From the NCBI GenBank assembly GCA_025642075.2, contig JAODUO010000080.1:282501-346500 (forward strand): DNA of 64,000 nucleotides. The letters are read 5' to 3'. The DNA is from Ridgeia piscesae (Eukaryota > Annelida > Polychaeta > Sabellida > Siboglinidae). Shown here piece by piece: positions 13,701-54,783 of this stretch (position 1 is the stretch's first letter; every line of letters starts with the position of its first letter). Both the position numbers and the translations under genes were made by a program. Below the pieces are notes generated by a model. That model ran no database searches and was not told the origin of the DNA. It saw nothing but the letters and a program-made list of their open reading frames with translations.

Positions 13701-14024
13701 TTATCTATGTGCACTTTTACTACTAAAGTACAAAATAAAACTAAAAATAGCCCAGTCAACACTGGTGATACAACTCAAACTGTGTGTACGGTATTTGCAC
13801 ACTAGCCTAAACTAGTCATTAGCTTCAATTATCGCTCACACGTCTGCGCCATTTCCTGCAGCAATTCGCTTAACGCTGCACCCAATGTCGTCTTCTGTGC
13901 ATGCACGTTTGAAACTGGTACATTTTGGGGACACGATGTCAACAGTTGTCAAATCGTGTGTGTCTTCGTCGCTTGAGCTACTGGAATAAGAAACCAGCAA
14001 ACTCCTTTCTGTGGACGCTGCCAT
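7413..14024 (-). CDS. USB1: USB1, U6 snRNA phosphodiesterase (seven exons)
   Basis: USB1 (Mpn1 family, 2H phosphoesterase fold) is a nuclear 3'-5' exonuclease that trims the U6 snRNA oligo(U) tail and leaves a protected end. Exons on the minus strand are 14024-13840, 11666-11518, 10592-10412, 9703-9650, 8781-8676, 8294-8211 and 7541-7413. All have GT donors and AG acceptors, and phases join to 888 nt (295 aa; human protein about 265). Landmarks are the Ser/acidic N-terminus (YSSSSSDED), VLNMF, RIRTFAHLRGNWATYVYVPY, the first catalytic HxS (DVHMSLSKT), the second HxS (DPSFHISIAW), and the terminal CCKTGNKVFSL block that matches the family's CKSGNKFFS. Exon 2 uses the GTAAGT donor at 11517, because that restores VYVPY across the junction. 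Introns hold AT arrays, a LINE tail and GTATTTG-rich repeats. Nothing indicates inactivation. Confidence 0.95.
10203..10251. repeat. (AT)n microsatellite in USB1 intron
   Basis: Uninterrupted AT run in the intron between exons 3 and 4. A second AT run lies at about 10725-10766 in the preceding intron. Confidence 0.9.
12160..13070. repeat. GTATTTGAATAC-rich degenerate repeats in USB1 intron 1
   Basis: Clusters of TATTTG/CAAATA words occur at about 12170-12290, 12746-12805 and 12995-13075, often as inverted pairs (GTATTTG ... CAAATAC). They look like old copies of one AT-rich interspersed repeat. No coding content. Confidence 0.45.
13075..13330 (-). mobile_element. LINE 3' end with (GAA)n tail
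   Basis: The minus strand encodes QEIVAAKSLDCFKSRLAAHL followed by a stop, the C-terminal pattern (LP-x-V-V-A-x-S-L-x-x-FK) common in CR1/Jockey-type reverse transcriptase proteins. It runs into a short 3' untranslated stretch ending in GAAGAAGAAGAA (complement of about 13077-13095). It is a 5'-truncated insertion in USB1 intron 1, opposite to no other gene. Confidence 0.6.
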
Positions 14025-14268
14025 AACGTAATGGTAGCCGTTTGGTGACGCCTCGTGAAAATAAGGGGAAAAAATGAATATGCAATAGGTGGTGCCACTA
14101 TCTCAGAGGAACCCACTTTAACCCTTTATTGAATTAATTAATATTTTTTGTTGTTGTATATTTTGTATGCTGTATACATAGTCATACGACACGTAAAAGC
14201 ATATATTTGAGGAAAAAAACATTGTGTTTTAAATTACAAAAAAAAAGAAGTTGGTGACTTTGAAGTCA

Positions 14269-14272
<4 letters not shown>

Positions 14273-14353
<81 letters not shown>
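14273..14353. repeat. (GT)n microsatellite
   Basis: About 80 bases of uninterrupted GT directly abutting the RTE fragment that follows. The 14041-14272 stretch upstream of USB1 would hold its promoter, but no TATA box is visible. Confidence 0.95.
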
Positions 14354-14355
<2 letters not shown>

Positions 14356-14359
14356 CTGT

Positions 14360-14692
14360 CCCGGTATCACATACCGGGACATAACAATAAACATCTGGGT
14401 GAGAGAAAAGACAAAGATCACAGACGTGATTGAACAAGTCAGAAGACGGAAGTGGACCCGGGCAGGGCACATCAGTAGGATACGAGATAACCAATGGACA
14501 CTGCGTATCACCACCTGGAAACCCTATGAAAGGAAAATACCTAGAGGAAGACCAGCGAGACGTTGGAGAGACCAACTGAACGACTACTGGAAGGGTACCA
14601 TCTGTCAGAGGATAGTACAAGATAGGCAGCATGCTGAGGCCTTCGCCCAACCATGGGACACTATGGCTGCACAATGATGATGATGATACACA
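14360..14692 (+). mobile_element. RTE-clade LINE 3' end
   Basis: One open frame encodes the reverse transcriptase C-terminus: VRRRKWTRAGHISRI, GRPARRWRDQL, then [14 protein letters not shown] and a stop. The R-K-W-x-x-A-G-H-x-x-R and GRP-x-x-RW-x-D signatures with a W-R/QDR...AF..QW ending are typical of RTE/BovB-type elements. It terminates in (TGA)n at about 14674-14690, the usual RTE tail. Only the last 90 or so codons remain. Confidence 0.75.
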
Positions 14693-14745
14693 CACACACA
14701 CACACACACACGTGTGTATACATATATATATATATATATATGCAC

Positions 14746-14779
<34 letters not shown>

Positions 14780-14812
14780 ATATATATATATATATATGTA
14801 TGTATATATATA

Positions 14813-14846
<34 letters not shown>

Positions 14847-14848
14847 CA
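14687..14848. repeat. AC then AT compound microsatellite
   Basis: (AC)n then (AT)n with GTATGT interruptions follows the RTE tail directly, so it probably expanded from it. Confidence 0.9.
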
Positions 14849-14859
14849 AGGACTAATTG

Positions 14860-16017
14860 GTTTGTGATTTGAGAATTACACTGTGTAGTAAAGGGTTAAA
14901 GAATATGAGAACTGGACCTTGAAGGGAAGAGGCAGGGCAAAGGTATAGGGATAAATTTAATTTCCCCAGTCAGGGTAGATTTAGGTTCCGATTAGCCTCA
15001 GCTGTTTAGATTCTTTGTTTACACAAAAGTGCATTTGGAGGTTAGTAACCACGAGGGATGGCCAATTGAAGGTTTTTGCAAAAACCTTTCAAAACCGTTG
15101 GTGTCACCCACAATGTTTATCACATTGCAACACATATGCTTTATAAATATATCCTTGTTTTCAGACACTGGTATACTAGTTGACGTGTCTACTCTGGAAG
15201 ATATTTTTTTGACCAATTTCCCAAACAGATTTTTATTATCAATAGTTGTACAACCAATTAGGTGACAAAATCATATACTGGCAAATTGTCCATGTTTTAG
15301 TTTACTCTTCACAACCATTACTTTTTTGTTAACTTTTGCAGTTAAAACTAGACATGGCAGCGAATTACTAGCAGTTTCCATAACAAATTACTACCTGCTT
15401 GCTGATTGCCTATTTAATACCAATAATAATCAGATAACTTCTATTGCGGCTAAATCCTTAGAAACCAAGCTCAGAGGTGCATCGAAAGAAAAATACTGAT
15501 CAATCTCAAAATCCATAAGGAGTATGATGACAGAGGAATCAAAGTGCCAAAGTTGATGGTGGCTATACGCAAGGTTGCAAAGATGTTTTCATTGACAATA
15601 TAATTTCCAAGAAATATTTCCAGTGTGGTTTTACTAAAATTGAATATGACACAGACCAGTATATTTCACTCTGGTGGCCAAGTTAACATTTTGCACGATT
15701 GTACGGAAATGTGACATCAAAATGTGTGAAACAGCAGTACAATCATTGGCAACGTAATTCCAATGTGCTGAACTAATTGTATTTATCCTTATCATAAAAC
15801 CTGATTTTTTGACAAATATTAGCAGAGTTTCGATGAATGATGTCTCAACCATGTTTGACAAACTAAATAATTACAGATAGGCAACTTAGTTTAAAAACTG
15901 CATAACTGTGGCCTTACCCCAATAGGAAACAGTATTAGTATACAGTGAAATATTCTGAACTTTTGTGTTAAATAAAATCAAGTCAAACTGCATAAGAGAT
16001 GTTATTGAATCATTTTT
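14860..16017. other. Intergenic DNA with possible mobile-element remnant
   Basis: Around 15600-15690 the plus strand reads KYFQCGFTKIEYDTDQYISLWWP, interrupted by stops nearby. It looks like decayed coding DNA but I cannot assign it. The rest shows nothing recognisable. Confidence 0.3.
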
Positions 16018-16023
16018 TTTATT
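16018..16023 (-). promoter_or_regulatory. Possible polyadenylation signal of the membrane-protein gene
   Basis: AATAAA on the minus strand about 630 bases past the stop at 16652. The AT-rich 16024-16651 interval would then be its 3' untranslated region. Nothing else recognised there. Confidence 0.3.
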
Positions 16024-16651
16024 AATTAGAAGAATACATTTGTGTTTCAAACCACACACTAGTACATTTGTTTGGGGTTAGACTACAACATATCAATGCA
16101 ATAAAACATTCCTAAAGTAAGACTATGCACAATAACATAGATATACTTATAAATGGAAAACCTGCACAAAATATATCCAACGTTCAGTACATAAGATTCA
16201 CCGTAAACTATGCAATGCCAATACAATTGTGGTCAAGCATATCAAGGAGGCTTTTCTGTACATAATAATATTATTACTGTAACCGAGACATCCCACCAAT
16301 AATTCATAATTTTTTTTGTATATTTGCAAACATGGACACACTAAAAAAGAACCTTTTTTCCAATGGCACTTCATTCTTTAGAGAAAGCTTTAAATTATCC
16401 ACTTGACATTCTCTTATATATCATATATAACAAAACTACATATGTACTTAAGGATTTATCTAAAAATACAAAAATGCAATACCCATTTCCTGGATTTAGC
16501 AACAGCTTCTTTGTTTCATACGTCGTCCTTGCAAGCCAGGAATGGTATCAAGGTAGTAGACGCTGCAAACCTAACAGAAGTGACTGTAATAATTGCACGC
16601 AATAACTCAGCGACATGTCAGAGTAAGGGCAAATGATTAAAAATGTCCATC

Positions 16652-17161
16652 TTATGCACTGACATTTTTCTTTGTGGCAAGTGACTGGTTGTAGGCAGCT
16701 ACTGCGAACACAGCCCCGGTCATTCCCAGGAGTGCCCCGAGAATAGGGCTGGACCCTGTGGCAGCCGCCACCACTGCTCCTGCGGGCGTGGCGACCACAA
16801 AACTCTGATCAACGCGCCGTTGGTTCTCGTTGTTTCGCAGTCTGTAACATCGGTCATAGATCCCATCAGCATCGAGTGAATTCATACGAGCAACCGTCAT
16901 TCCCGGGCCAATGACAAAACCCAACAGCACCCCGTACTTTCCGCAGGTTTTTACTTTGCGTGCAATCCCCGCCAGATTCCGCGTTTCAGCCTTTGCCACG
17001 GCAGCCAGTGGACCGATCAGAACCGTCGACAGCAAGCCAAACGCCTGAACAACTCGTGTTGTGACGTGTATCGTCAACTCCGTCTTAGGGTTGGGGATGT
17101 CTTTCATCTCCTCGTCTGTCAGTTCGGTGCCCATTCTATTTTTCAAGTAGATGGAACCCAT
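16652..17161 (-). CDS. Small multi-span membrane protein, not recognised
   Basis: A single coding exon of 169 residues. The start is the ATG at 17161-17159, because an acceptor (TTTTAATTACAG) lies about a dozen bases upstream, so the open frame beyond it is intron. Four hydrophobic Gly/Ala-rich segments are visible, around residues 30-50 (FGLLSTVLIGPLAAVA), 68-85 (YGVLLGFVIGPGMTVA), 115-130 (FVVATPAGAVVAAATG) and 133-155 (ILGALLGMTGAVFAVAAYN). A polar charged loop YDRCYRLRNNENQRRVDQ separates the second and third. Size, Gly-rich helices and charged central loop recall Tim17/22-like or complex I B14.7-like mitochondrial inner-membrane proteins, but I cannot match it to either. The loop looks like a strongly constrained motif. 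An intact frame and a plausible 5' exon argue that it is a real gene. Confidence 0.7.
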   Translation of the reverse strand: MGSIYLKNRMGTELTDEEMKDIPNPKTELTIHVTTRVVQAFGLLSTVLIGPLAAVAKAETRNLAGIARKVKTCGKYGVLLGFVIGPGMTVARMNSLDADGIYDRCYRLRNNENQRRVDQSFVVATPAGAVVAAATGSSPILGALLGMTGAVFAVAAYNQSLATKKNVSA

Positions 17162-18620
17162 GTTGTCAAATCTGTAATTAAAACAAATTATAAACTTCAA
17201 AACTATGTGCTTTGTCGATAGTATTTTTTGCAATAGGAATGGGATTTTGCACATAGTTTGGGGGCAAAGGTACCATTGCAATGAATATTGCACAACCAGA
17301 CTTGCATCTGACATTTTAGCCAAACACGTGGCCAATCTTGTCAATGTTTGGCTGGGCTAAAAATCATGGTCGGTTTGTTTACATGCAATTAAGACAAGTT
17401 TGCCATTGTTCATGTAACTGTCTATGTCACAGATTTCACTAAATTGACTAAATGTGGGGTTATACTCTTATCAGGGTAGTTATAGCCACCAATCTTAAGG
17501 ATGCAAACTCCACAGCATAATATTTCTTATTTGTAGCATACATATACAAGTACAATTTGTATTAATTTTATACTGAATACAACATTGTATTTAATTCATT
17601 TCATGTTTTTATTTTATGTAAAGTTTGCCAAACACCATCTCCACTAAAATTCTGTTGAGATTAGTGTTGAATAGCCAACTATATGTCATCTTCCTAAAGT
17701 ATAGTATAAGGGGCGAATAAGGGCTGCCTCTTTATTTTAAGGTTGGCCTTCGTTAAAAGTTAGCTTCAGAGCCAATCATCTTTTTTACTTAAATCCTGGT
17801 CAAGCCGAGATCAGTGTTGAACAACCAATCATACTGCGTTATTGTTCCCAACATTGCGAGGGGCAAAAAAGGGCTGCCATCTCAAGCACCTGAATAATTG
17901 GGGCTAATATTAGCCTTAGGCTTAGCCTTAGGGCTGGGTCCTAGGCTAAAACTAGTCTATAACTAGAGAACAGTGTAGAGTGCGTGATTGTGGATCACAC
18001 CTATAGGCTATATCTACATTAAATTATCCAAGTCCTTAATTATATCGGCCTAATTATATACTAACATCCAGATTTTAAATAAGGTTTCTTTGTCATGTTA
18101 TATATTTAGGCATATAGAAAAGGAAACTTGCACAATATTACTGAACTTTAAATATCAGTACATTAATTGTTGTTTACTTACTCAATGGCGACAATGCTAA
18201 TAGTGCTGCCCTCTATCATAAATTACATAACCTCTTTCGTCCGTCCTTGTTTACAATAAAATAACGTTGCATGTAACATTACCTTTACCGAGGATAAATT
18301 TGCTTTGAATACAATACACAAAATGAATACAATTCTGTCAAATGTAATCAAGAACAGGTCAAAGGCGCCGCGACCTTGTCGACACAGCACATTACCGTAC
18401 AAACTAACGAAGCGAGCGAAGCCAAGTCAGGGGCCGGGGATAGATAATAGAGATAGATACACAGTAACTAGTTTGTAGGTGTGAGAGCCTAGGGTGCAAA
18501 TATACCATGTTACCTACCTTGACGAGGATTAAAGTGTGCGTAGTAAATAATTCACACGTTTTATTAGGCTTGCCAGAAAACGCTTCGACTTCGAGCGTGA
18601 GTTTCTCCGTAGCAGTACTA
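17162..18620 (-). other. 5' intron and presumed promoter side of the membrane-protein gene
   Basis: A donor-like CGTCAAG|GTAGGT on the minus strand at about 18510-18530 could end a non-coding first exon. The intron contains a two-copy direct repeat, GAGATTAGTGTTGAATAGCCAAC at about 17655 and a diverged copy at about 17807, each followed some 80 bases later by GGGGC-AA-AAGGGCTGCC. Confidence 0.35.
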
Positions 18621-18925
18621 GATTGTTCACACAGCCTCCGTTAGGTGGCGATACCGTCTGTCACGCCAAACCTGCCTGCAGACACGTCTTTCGACGTAAT
18701 AATTATGCCAATCGCCACGTTTCCCACGAATGTTGGTAACCAGTAGCTTTGGGTATCCTCGCGAGGATCACTCACGTATGCTCGGCAGCCGTTGTTATAA
18801 TTATCTAGTCTAGCGAAGCCGTAGCTAGGCGAGGTATATGTTGCTCATTGTTTACACGATAAATTTAACAGCTATATGTTATGCATGGGACAGCTAGAGC
18901 TAGAGCGAGGTTGAGTTAGTTTTAT

Positions 18926-19102
<177 letters not shown>

Positions 19103-19261
19103 ATCATGAACCTGTCTGAAGAGGAAGAGAAAGAGACGATGCATGCACCTGAGAGAGAAATAGCTGGTGAACACATTTACATGTAAAGAGTAAAGACGTG
19201 GTGGAATAGATTATGGAACGTTCAGCTACATCGTTACTGCGTCTGGCGACACTGGAACATT

Positions 19262-19620
19262 GACTTCGAGCGAGACGGAAGGTGAGTCTTCAGTTGCTGA
19301 CGATGGATGGCATTGATTCGAACGAGACGGAAGGTGAAGTCTTCAGTTGCTGACGATGGATGGCATTGATTCGAGCGAGACGGAAGGTGAGTCTTCAGTT
19401 GCTGACGATGGATGGCGTTGATTCGAGCGAGACGGAAGGTGAATCTTCAGTTGCTGACGATGGATGGCATTGATTCGAACGAGACGGAAGGTGAATCTTC
19501 AGTTGCTGACGATGGATGGCATTGATTCGAACGAGACGGAAGGTGAATCTTCAGTTGCTGACGATGGATGGCATTGATTCGAACGAGACGGAAGGTGAGT
19601 CTTCAGTTGCTGACGACGAA
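19262..19620 (+). repeat. 52-bp minisatellite, about seven copies
   Basis: The unit CTTCAGTTGCTGACGATGG...GAGACGGAAGGTGAGT starts at 19288, 19341, 19393, 19445, 19497, 19549 and 19601. Spacing is 52 bases (one gap of 53), so it cannot be a conventional coding repeat. Copies are nearly identical, alternating AGTC/AATC and GAGC/GAAC. Confidence 0.9.
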
Positions 19621-19639
19621 GTGTACTCGAAGACGAGGA

Positions 19640-20780
19640 CAGTGACAATGACGAAGTGTACATGGGCACCGGATATTGAAAATAAACGGTTCTTCTGATG
19701 GCCAACCGAACCGATGCAAAAGAGTTACTAGTGGACGTGCTGACGTTTTTTGTGTGATACTTAATTGAGAGCTATGAATTTATGTCTTAAATAACGTATG
19801 ACCAAGATAGTTATGAAACATAATTCAAACGCAGTTTTACAAAATCCAACATGTCGGAACCATTATCTCCTCGTCGTAGTAATATAATTGTGTCGATAGA
19901 ACAAATATCGTAGCAGACGAATTGTCAAATTAGGCTAACGTTCCGCAAAACCTGGCAACGGGGGCCAAATTGGATACTTATATAATAATTGTGTGACTGT
20001 TATGGAAGTTGTGTTTACCTCAGGTCGAATTTCAGTCGTTGTTTGTTCGGCAATGCGTTCTGACATTACGTTTTGGATAATAACAAAAACAAGCGGAATG
20101 GAAGAGATCATTTGCAGTGTGAAGTTCCGACATAGACTTGTCGCCATGCGAAACTCATGCAGACAAAGACAGCAATTTTCCTAGTTGGTGATATAATCCG
20201 AAATAGCTCATTTCTAATATTACAGGCTGGGTTAGACACTGGCCTTGCAAAGCCATCTTCAAAGACACGATGAGAAACGTACAACGCCAAGGAATGGATA
20301 CGCCTCCGTAGACACCAAGTGCCAGCAATGTGGGAGCGGCGTTGATGGACACAGAGTGTGAGGGAGTCCGAAGTGTCGTAACGACCACCTACGCTTATGG
20401 CATCTAGGCGAACGTGGTCACAAGGTCTTAGTCCGCTTAGCAAAATTACGTCATCAATGGACTCAACCACCAATCGTTAATAATAATTGTTGCATCATAT
20501 TTGTCCGCGAAATTTAGTTATCATCATATTTATCAATTCATGCACATATTGTTATTTATTTATGTACACGTTTAAGTACGATTGTTAAATGGACCTTAAT
20601 CCGTCGTTTCACAGTGATCGCTAGAGCCACCACATTGCCACATTGACGCTGTGTAATGGTCATAACCATGCAGACACCGGTACCGAGACGTCTTCACTTG
20701 AACATGTTTACTTCTTGAAAGGTGGTTGGTTACATGCATGCAGCACGTGTTACGTATCTTGACGGTCCCTGTTGAATAGG
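19640..20780. other. Presumed upstream region of the large plus-strand gene
   Basis: No confident exon. An open stretch on the minus strand (20473-20108) has no recognisable family. Promoter elements of the downstream gene should lie in the 3' part of this interval, but no TATA box is evident. Confidence 0.3.
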
Positions 20781-20949
20781 CCCAATGTCAACAGCAAGCG
20801 AAGCGTTGGCGCTGAACGCCTGCTGTCATCGCGGCATTGTCTGGTGGCATTGCGTAACGCATCCGTGCGAGCGACGCAACAGATTCTCGCGACAGAAGAC
20901 GTTCAGCGCTGTTCGTTCGCACCGGTCCACCATCTACTACAGCAGCAGC

Positions 20950-50649
<29,700 letters not shown>

Positions 50650-50885
50650 CGAACGACTCGTAGAAACTAATATCAACATTATTTTTATTCTAAGCAGCAG
50701 CAGTTGTTGACTGCGTTGTGATGTGATTCTGTTAAACGTCGTGTCATTATAACAGACTACTTGTCTTTCAACATTATGAAATTTTTTCTCGTACGAAATA
50801 TGGCTACTTTGTTTCGTTATTTGATTAGTACATAGACGCAATGATGCGCATCTGTCTATTGTTATTGCCGTTGTTCTGCATTACA

Positions 50886-50891
50886 AATAAA
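50886..50891 (+). promoter_or_regulatory. Candidate polyadenylation signal of the array gene
   Basis: AATAAA about 240 bases past the stop, in a suitable position to end the transcript. From 50900 to 51265 nothing is recognised. Confidence 0.5.
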
Positions 50892-51269
50892 CAATCTGTA
50901 ATAACTCATGTCTGAAGCGTGTTATTTGCATCTAGTGGATACGTGTGATAGTTGTTCATTATGGATTGTGATGAATATTCATGCGCGCGCAGTGATCCAT
51001 GCACTGACTGTTGACTTTAAACACAGCAAACCTGTCGGATAAAACCGACGTCTATGTTTTCGATATTATGTCAGGGTTACAAGTAATTAATGAAACAGAT
51101 TTGTAATGAAACGTAGGAATAAATTAGATAAAATAATTATATTACTAGGATTAATGTAAACATTGCGTACATCACAAATACGTTAACATTTTGTAAGAAT
51201 TGATGTAACATCTTCGTTGGGTAGACAGAGTGTGTTTGTAATCGTAAGTTACTTCGGCGTAGGCCATAG

Positions 51270-51488
51270 TTACTGAGCCTTTAGATACTTGTCGTCACAG
51301 TTGTGAATGCATTCCATGTACACTCTCTTGCAAATGACCTCCAACTTCACGGCCTCACATTTATGCACGCAGTCTTTGAATTGCTGGTTGCACAAAGTCA
51401 GACATTTCGAGTACTTTTCCGCAGTGCCCTTTGGCGGTATCGCCGCTCTCACGCATCCGCTCGCCGCCAGGAGGACGAACACGTGAAC
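51270..51488 (-). CDS. Small secreted Cx3C protein A, last exon
   Basis: Exon starts at 51488 after acceptor TTTGTGTAG and runs 72 residues to the stop. The first part (VFVLLAASGCVRA) is the end of a signal peptide whose start must lie in an unseen upstream exon. The mature part has KCLTLCNQQFKDCVHKC then ICKRVYMECIHNC: Cx3C-x6-Cx3C, a spacer, and Cx6Cx3C, seven cysteines. The pattern predicts two amphipathic helices stapled by disulphides. I recognise no named family. Protein B (56277) has the same plan and near-identical intron-exon border. Function unknown. Confidence 0.65.
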   Translation of the reverse strand, partial: VHVFVLLAASGCVRAAIPPKGTAEKYSKCLTLCNQQFKDCVHKCEAVKLEVICKRVYMECIHNCDDKYLKAQ

Positions 51489-51499
51489 CTACACAAAGA

Positions 51500-52280
51500 A
51501 CACGACGTCAATTGTATAATATATCTACTTTCTTAAAGAATCCCACTTTGCAAGGCCGCACAACATTGGTATCTTCAAATAGGCGAATTATAAAATCGTT
51601 GCTAGAAAGACGTGCAAGACACGGACAAGACACGGACAAGACACGGACAAGACACAACGTGTTTTGGCCTGTTAAAGATTTGCGGAATATCGACGTGAAT
51701 GTGGTTACATAACACTGGGAAACACGTTCAAACACGGACTTTCTTCTCTGTGAGACCGAAGGTGGATTTTTTGCATCGAAATCATGTTTTGCATCAACAT
51801 ACGATGTCCTTTTTGTTAACTATTCGAACGTACATGTCTCCGTATAACTGCATTTGTAACAAATACGCGTATCGTTTGTACTAAATAATTAGATAATCAT
51901 ATATGTCTAAACTGTATAGAAATGGGCGCAGACGAACGATGATGATGTACGTGAACTTATACTTCAAACAGCCATATCATGTCAACTGTTTGGAGTTAGC
52001 TTCCCCAAAATGATGTCACTAATGCACCAATATGTACAAATAGCGTCAGTTGAAAGGTGATGTAATGTATCGAATTCCTAAAACGCCTCCCCAGAAATTT
52101 GTGTTAATGTTCGGGAGAAATGACAAGATATGTACGTTTTCGTGACAATGTATTCAGTAAGGAAACGAACTTAGTTGTCTTGCCTCCAAAGTGTTCCTAA
52201 TGTGCGAATTCAGGCACACATTAACAACATGTGGGTACAATGCAATCACGTAACGAATGACGTAATGAATCTAACACATT
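51500..52280. other. Upstream side of protein A, nothing firm
   Basis: Should contain the first exon of protein A (minus strand), but I cannot choose among several short candidates. GACACGGACAA is tandemly repeated at about 51617-51655. Confidence 0.35.
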
Positions 52281-53327
52281 CGCACTGAAACTCATTACCT
52301 ACAACAAAAATTATCCTCATTTCTTCTACTCGCGTAGGAACAGCAAAACGCAACAAAACAAGACTGTAAAAACGCGAGGAACAAACCGGATACGTCCTAA
52401 GACGAAGCTGATTCACGCTGTTTCAAACTCGAGTGAGTGTATTTCTGGAGGATGGGACACACCAACGACTTGACGTGTTTAACTTGCACCTATTTCAAGG
52501 GCTACTTGATATGTTTTCAGTAAGCGAACTTATACAAACGCTGCAGATTTAACAAATGACATTTTCGTAAAACGCCGTACCAACGTAACCTGTTTTCCAG
52601 AATACCCCAAATGTAGCTTAAACATTATTGTTGTTTGTTGTGGAGATATTATTCAAAGTTGGGCTCTACGCTTTTGTCAAGAGCAACACTATCAATTTTA
52701 TTAATACGCACATATAAGTAACACATTTATATGGATACTATGGAACTGAAACATTTTATTCAACAATAGCAAGTACAAAATATGCAACAACACTGAATAA
52801 AAGAAGAAAACAGTTGTCGGGAAACTGGTTGGTCCATAATACTCTGGATGATAAAACAAACACGTGTCTAATTTCAAAAAAACATTATGCTAGACCGTGT
52901 CTTTTATATTATTATGTTCTTCAGATTTTGTTTATATTTCCAGTGTGTACAGTTTACACGTCACTAATTGTTTGCCTACTTTGGTATATTGACCAGTTTG
53001 GATAATTGCGCACTGGAGTAAGTTGCATGCGTTAGCATGCATTACCATGTGATACCATGTGACCTGATCACCCCTTGGAGATAACGTTATTGACCGATTA
53101 TCTATGTCATCCAGATATATGACGCAAAATGTGATTTAACTAGATATGTGTTTCTGTCCTAAGAAGTTTTTCGTATGGTCATTAACATGTAGAAAATAAT
53201 GGGTATGTTACATTACCTTATTATATTTTAGATGACATTTAGCAACGGTTAGAGAAATACCTAGTACAAACTGTTTAGAGTAACATTTCACATTTTTAAT
53301 CAAATTAATTATGACACCTAAGAATAG

Positions 53328-53334
<7 letters not shown>

Positions 53335-53373
<39 letters not shown>

Positions 53374-53408
53374 GTGTATATATATATAATGTGTGTATAT
53401 ATATATGT

Positions 53409-53479
<71 letters not shown>

Positions 53480-53515
53480 GTGTGTATATATATATAAATA
53501 TATATATATATTATA
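53335..53515. repeat. AT-rich microsatellite cluster
   Basis: AT runs broken by TGTGTATATA and AATGTG words. Further AT runs follow at 53905-53942 and 54729-54782. Confidence 0.9.
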
Positions 53516-53519
53516 TGTC

Positions 53520-53735
53520 TTTGTGTAGTATCTTTGGGGAAGCTCAACGCGATTTATGCCATATTAAAGCGCAGAAGCTACCGTCTATAGCCAATAACTC
53601 ATTCATACCGTTGAGTCAACTCTACCAAGGTGGAGGGGAGGAACTTGGCTAAGGTTCGAAACGACGTCCGCATGATTCGAACCTGGGTTCTCTCGATCGA
53701 GTATCCGCTATTCTACTCATTACACATTGTAACAG
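53520..53735 (-). mobile_element. tRNA-like SINE fragment
   Basis: The minus strand has AGAGAACCCAGGTTCGAATC (B box, complement of about 53673-53692) preceded by an anticodon-arm-like CGGATACTCGATCGAG. It ends near GCGCTTTAATATGGCATAAA. A second tRNA-like B box lies on the minus strand at about 54069-54079. Confidence 0.5.
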
Positions 53736-53899
53736 AATAGGCTCTGGTTAAGTTAAGTGTTTGTTATGTTAACATGGGTAAAGCTTGATCATTGATAGGC
53801 CCTTTGTCTAATTCTAATTTTATCCTAATATTACAACAGCTTTAAAATGTATTTTAATCATATTAATATTTTAATAACAACCAATTCTTGTTTTGGAAC

Positions 53900-53945
<46 letters not shown>

Positions 53946-54342
53946 GCGTTCCTCCTTTTTATTATTATATATGTAAATGCTTCTCTGGATATGTAGACAT
54001 CGAACATTAACAACATATACAAACATTTTTTTTGATATACGGGACATATTATCCCGTCACAACCCAGGGAATCGAATCTAGGCCGCCAACCCGGAAGATA
54101 CACTTTCCGAGAGTCGTCCAAACAAGACAATCGACATTAGCTTTGACACTTGGCCAAAGGTTACTGAGTTGTGTGTACATTTGCCGCTGTCGTGTGAGCA
54201 CATGTGATCTGTACGTAGCTACCCGTCTTGCATTGCAGGAGGACTTAGTACGTAAGTTTCCGCATTTATCGGAAGTTAACGTGTTGTGACCATCTGCATT
54301 AAATCAGAAGGCAATGCATATGACTTTCGTAAGTAACTCCTA

Positions 54343-54459
54343 GCGATGTACAATTTGTTTATACATACACAATTACCCGATGCTTCGGTTCTATCTCGTA
54401 TCGGGTAATTGTGTATGTATAAACAAATTGTACATCGCTTCGGTTCTATCTCGTATCAA
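54343..54459. repeat. Perfect 39-bp-arm hairpin with duplicated loop
   Basis: The left arm 54343-54381 (starts GCGATGTACAATTTG) is matched exactly by the reverse complement at 54400-54438. The 18-base loop starting GCTTCGGTTCTATC (54382-54399) recurs as a direct copy right after the right arm, from 54438. The layout arm, loop, inverted arm, loop again is that of a template-switch product. Confidence 0.97.
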
Positions 54460-54726
54460 AGCACTCAACAAGGCATTGTTTGTCTATCACAACATACACG
54501 AGGCATCTAAATTTGTCTTTTTCATCTCAGTGGCGATGTATTTATATATAGCTATACACATTTTAAGCTAGATCTGGGACTACTTCAAATAGGTAGGACA
54601 AACAAATATGCCTGTTAAGACACCTGTAATATAGTCAGTAAGAAGATGGAATTAGAAGTTTGTAGCCGATATTGATCCTCGTGTAATAAATATTACAGAG
54701 GGACATCAGAAGTATCATAGTCATAT

Positions 54727-54783
<57 letters not shown>

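Larger units (their letters stand above)
52385..54250 (+). repeat. Left arm of an old inverted duplication
   Basis: 52385-52510 (TACGTCCTAAGACGAAGCTG ... CACCTATTTCAAGGGCTACT) pairs with the reverse complement of about 59695-59820. 54110-54250 (TTTGACACTTGGCCAAAGGT ... CTACCCGTCTTGCATTGCA) pairs with the reverse complement of about 59050-59185. Between the matches the left arm is about 1.1 kb longer, mainly because of AT arrays and SINE-like sequence at 53300-54100. Confidence 0.7.

Noticed and set aside
19499..19705. Acidic coding exon (DGIDSNETEGESS)
   Set aside because: It lies in the 52-base minisatellite, whose period is not a multiple of three.
20108..20473. 121-codon minus-strand open frame as a gene
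   Set aside because: No recognisable domain, no splice-bounded structure, and the opposite strand does not resolve into a known element.
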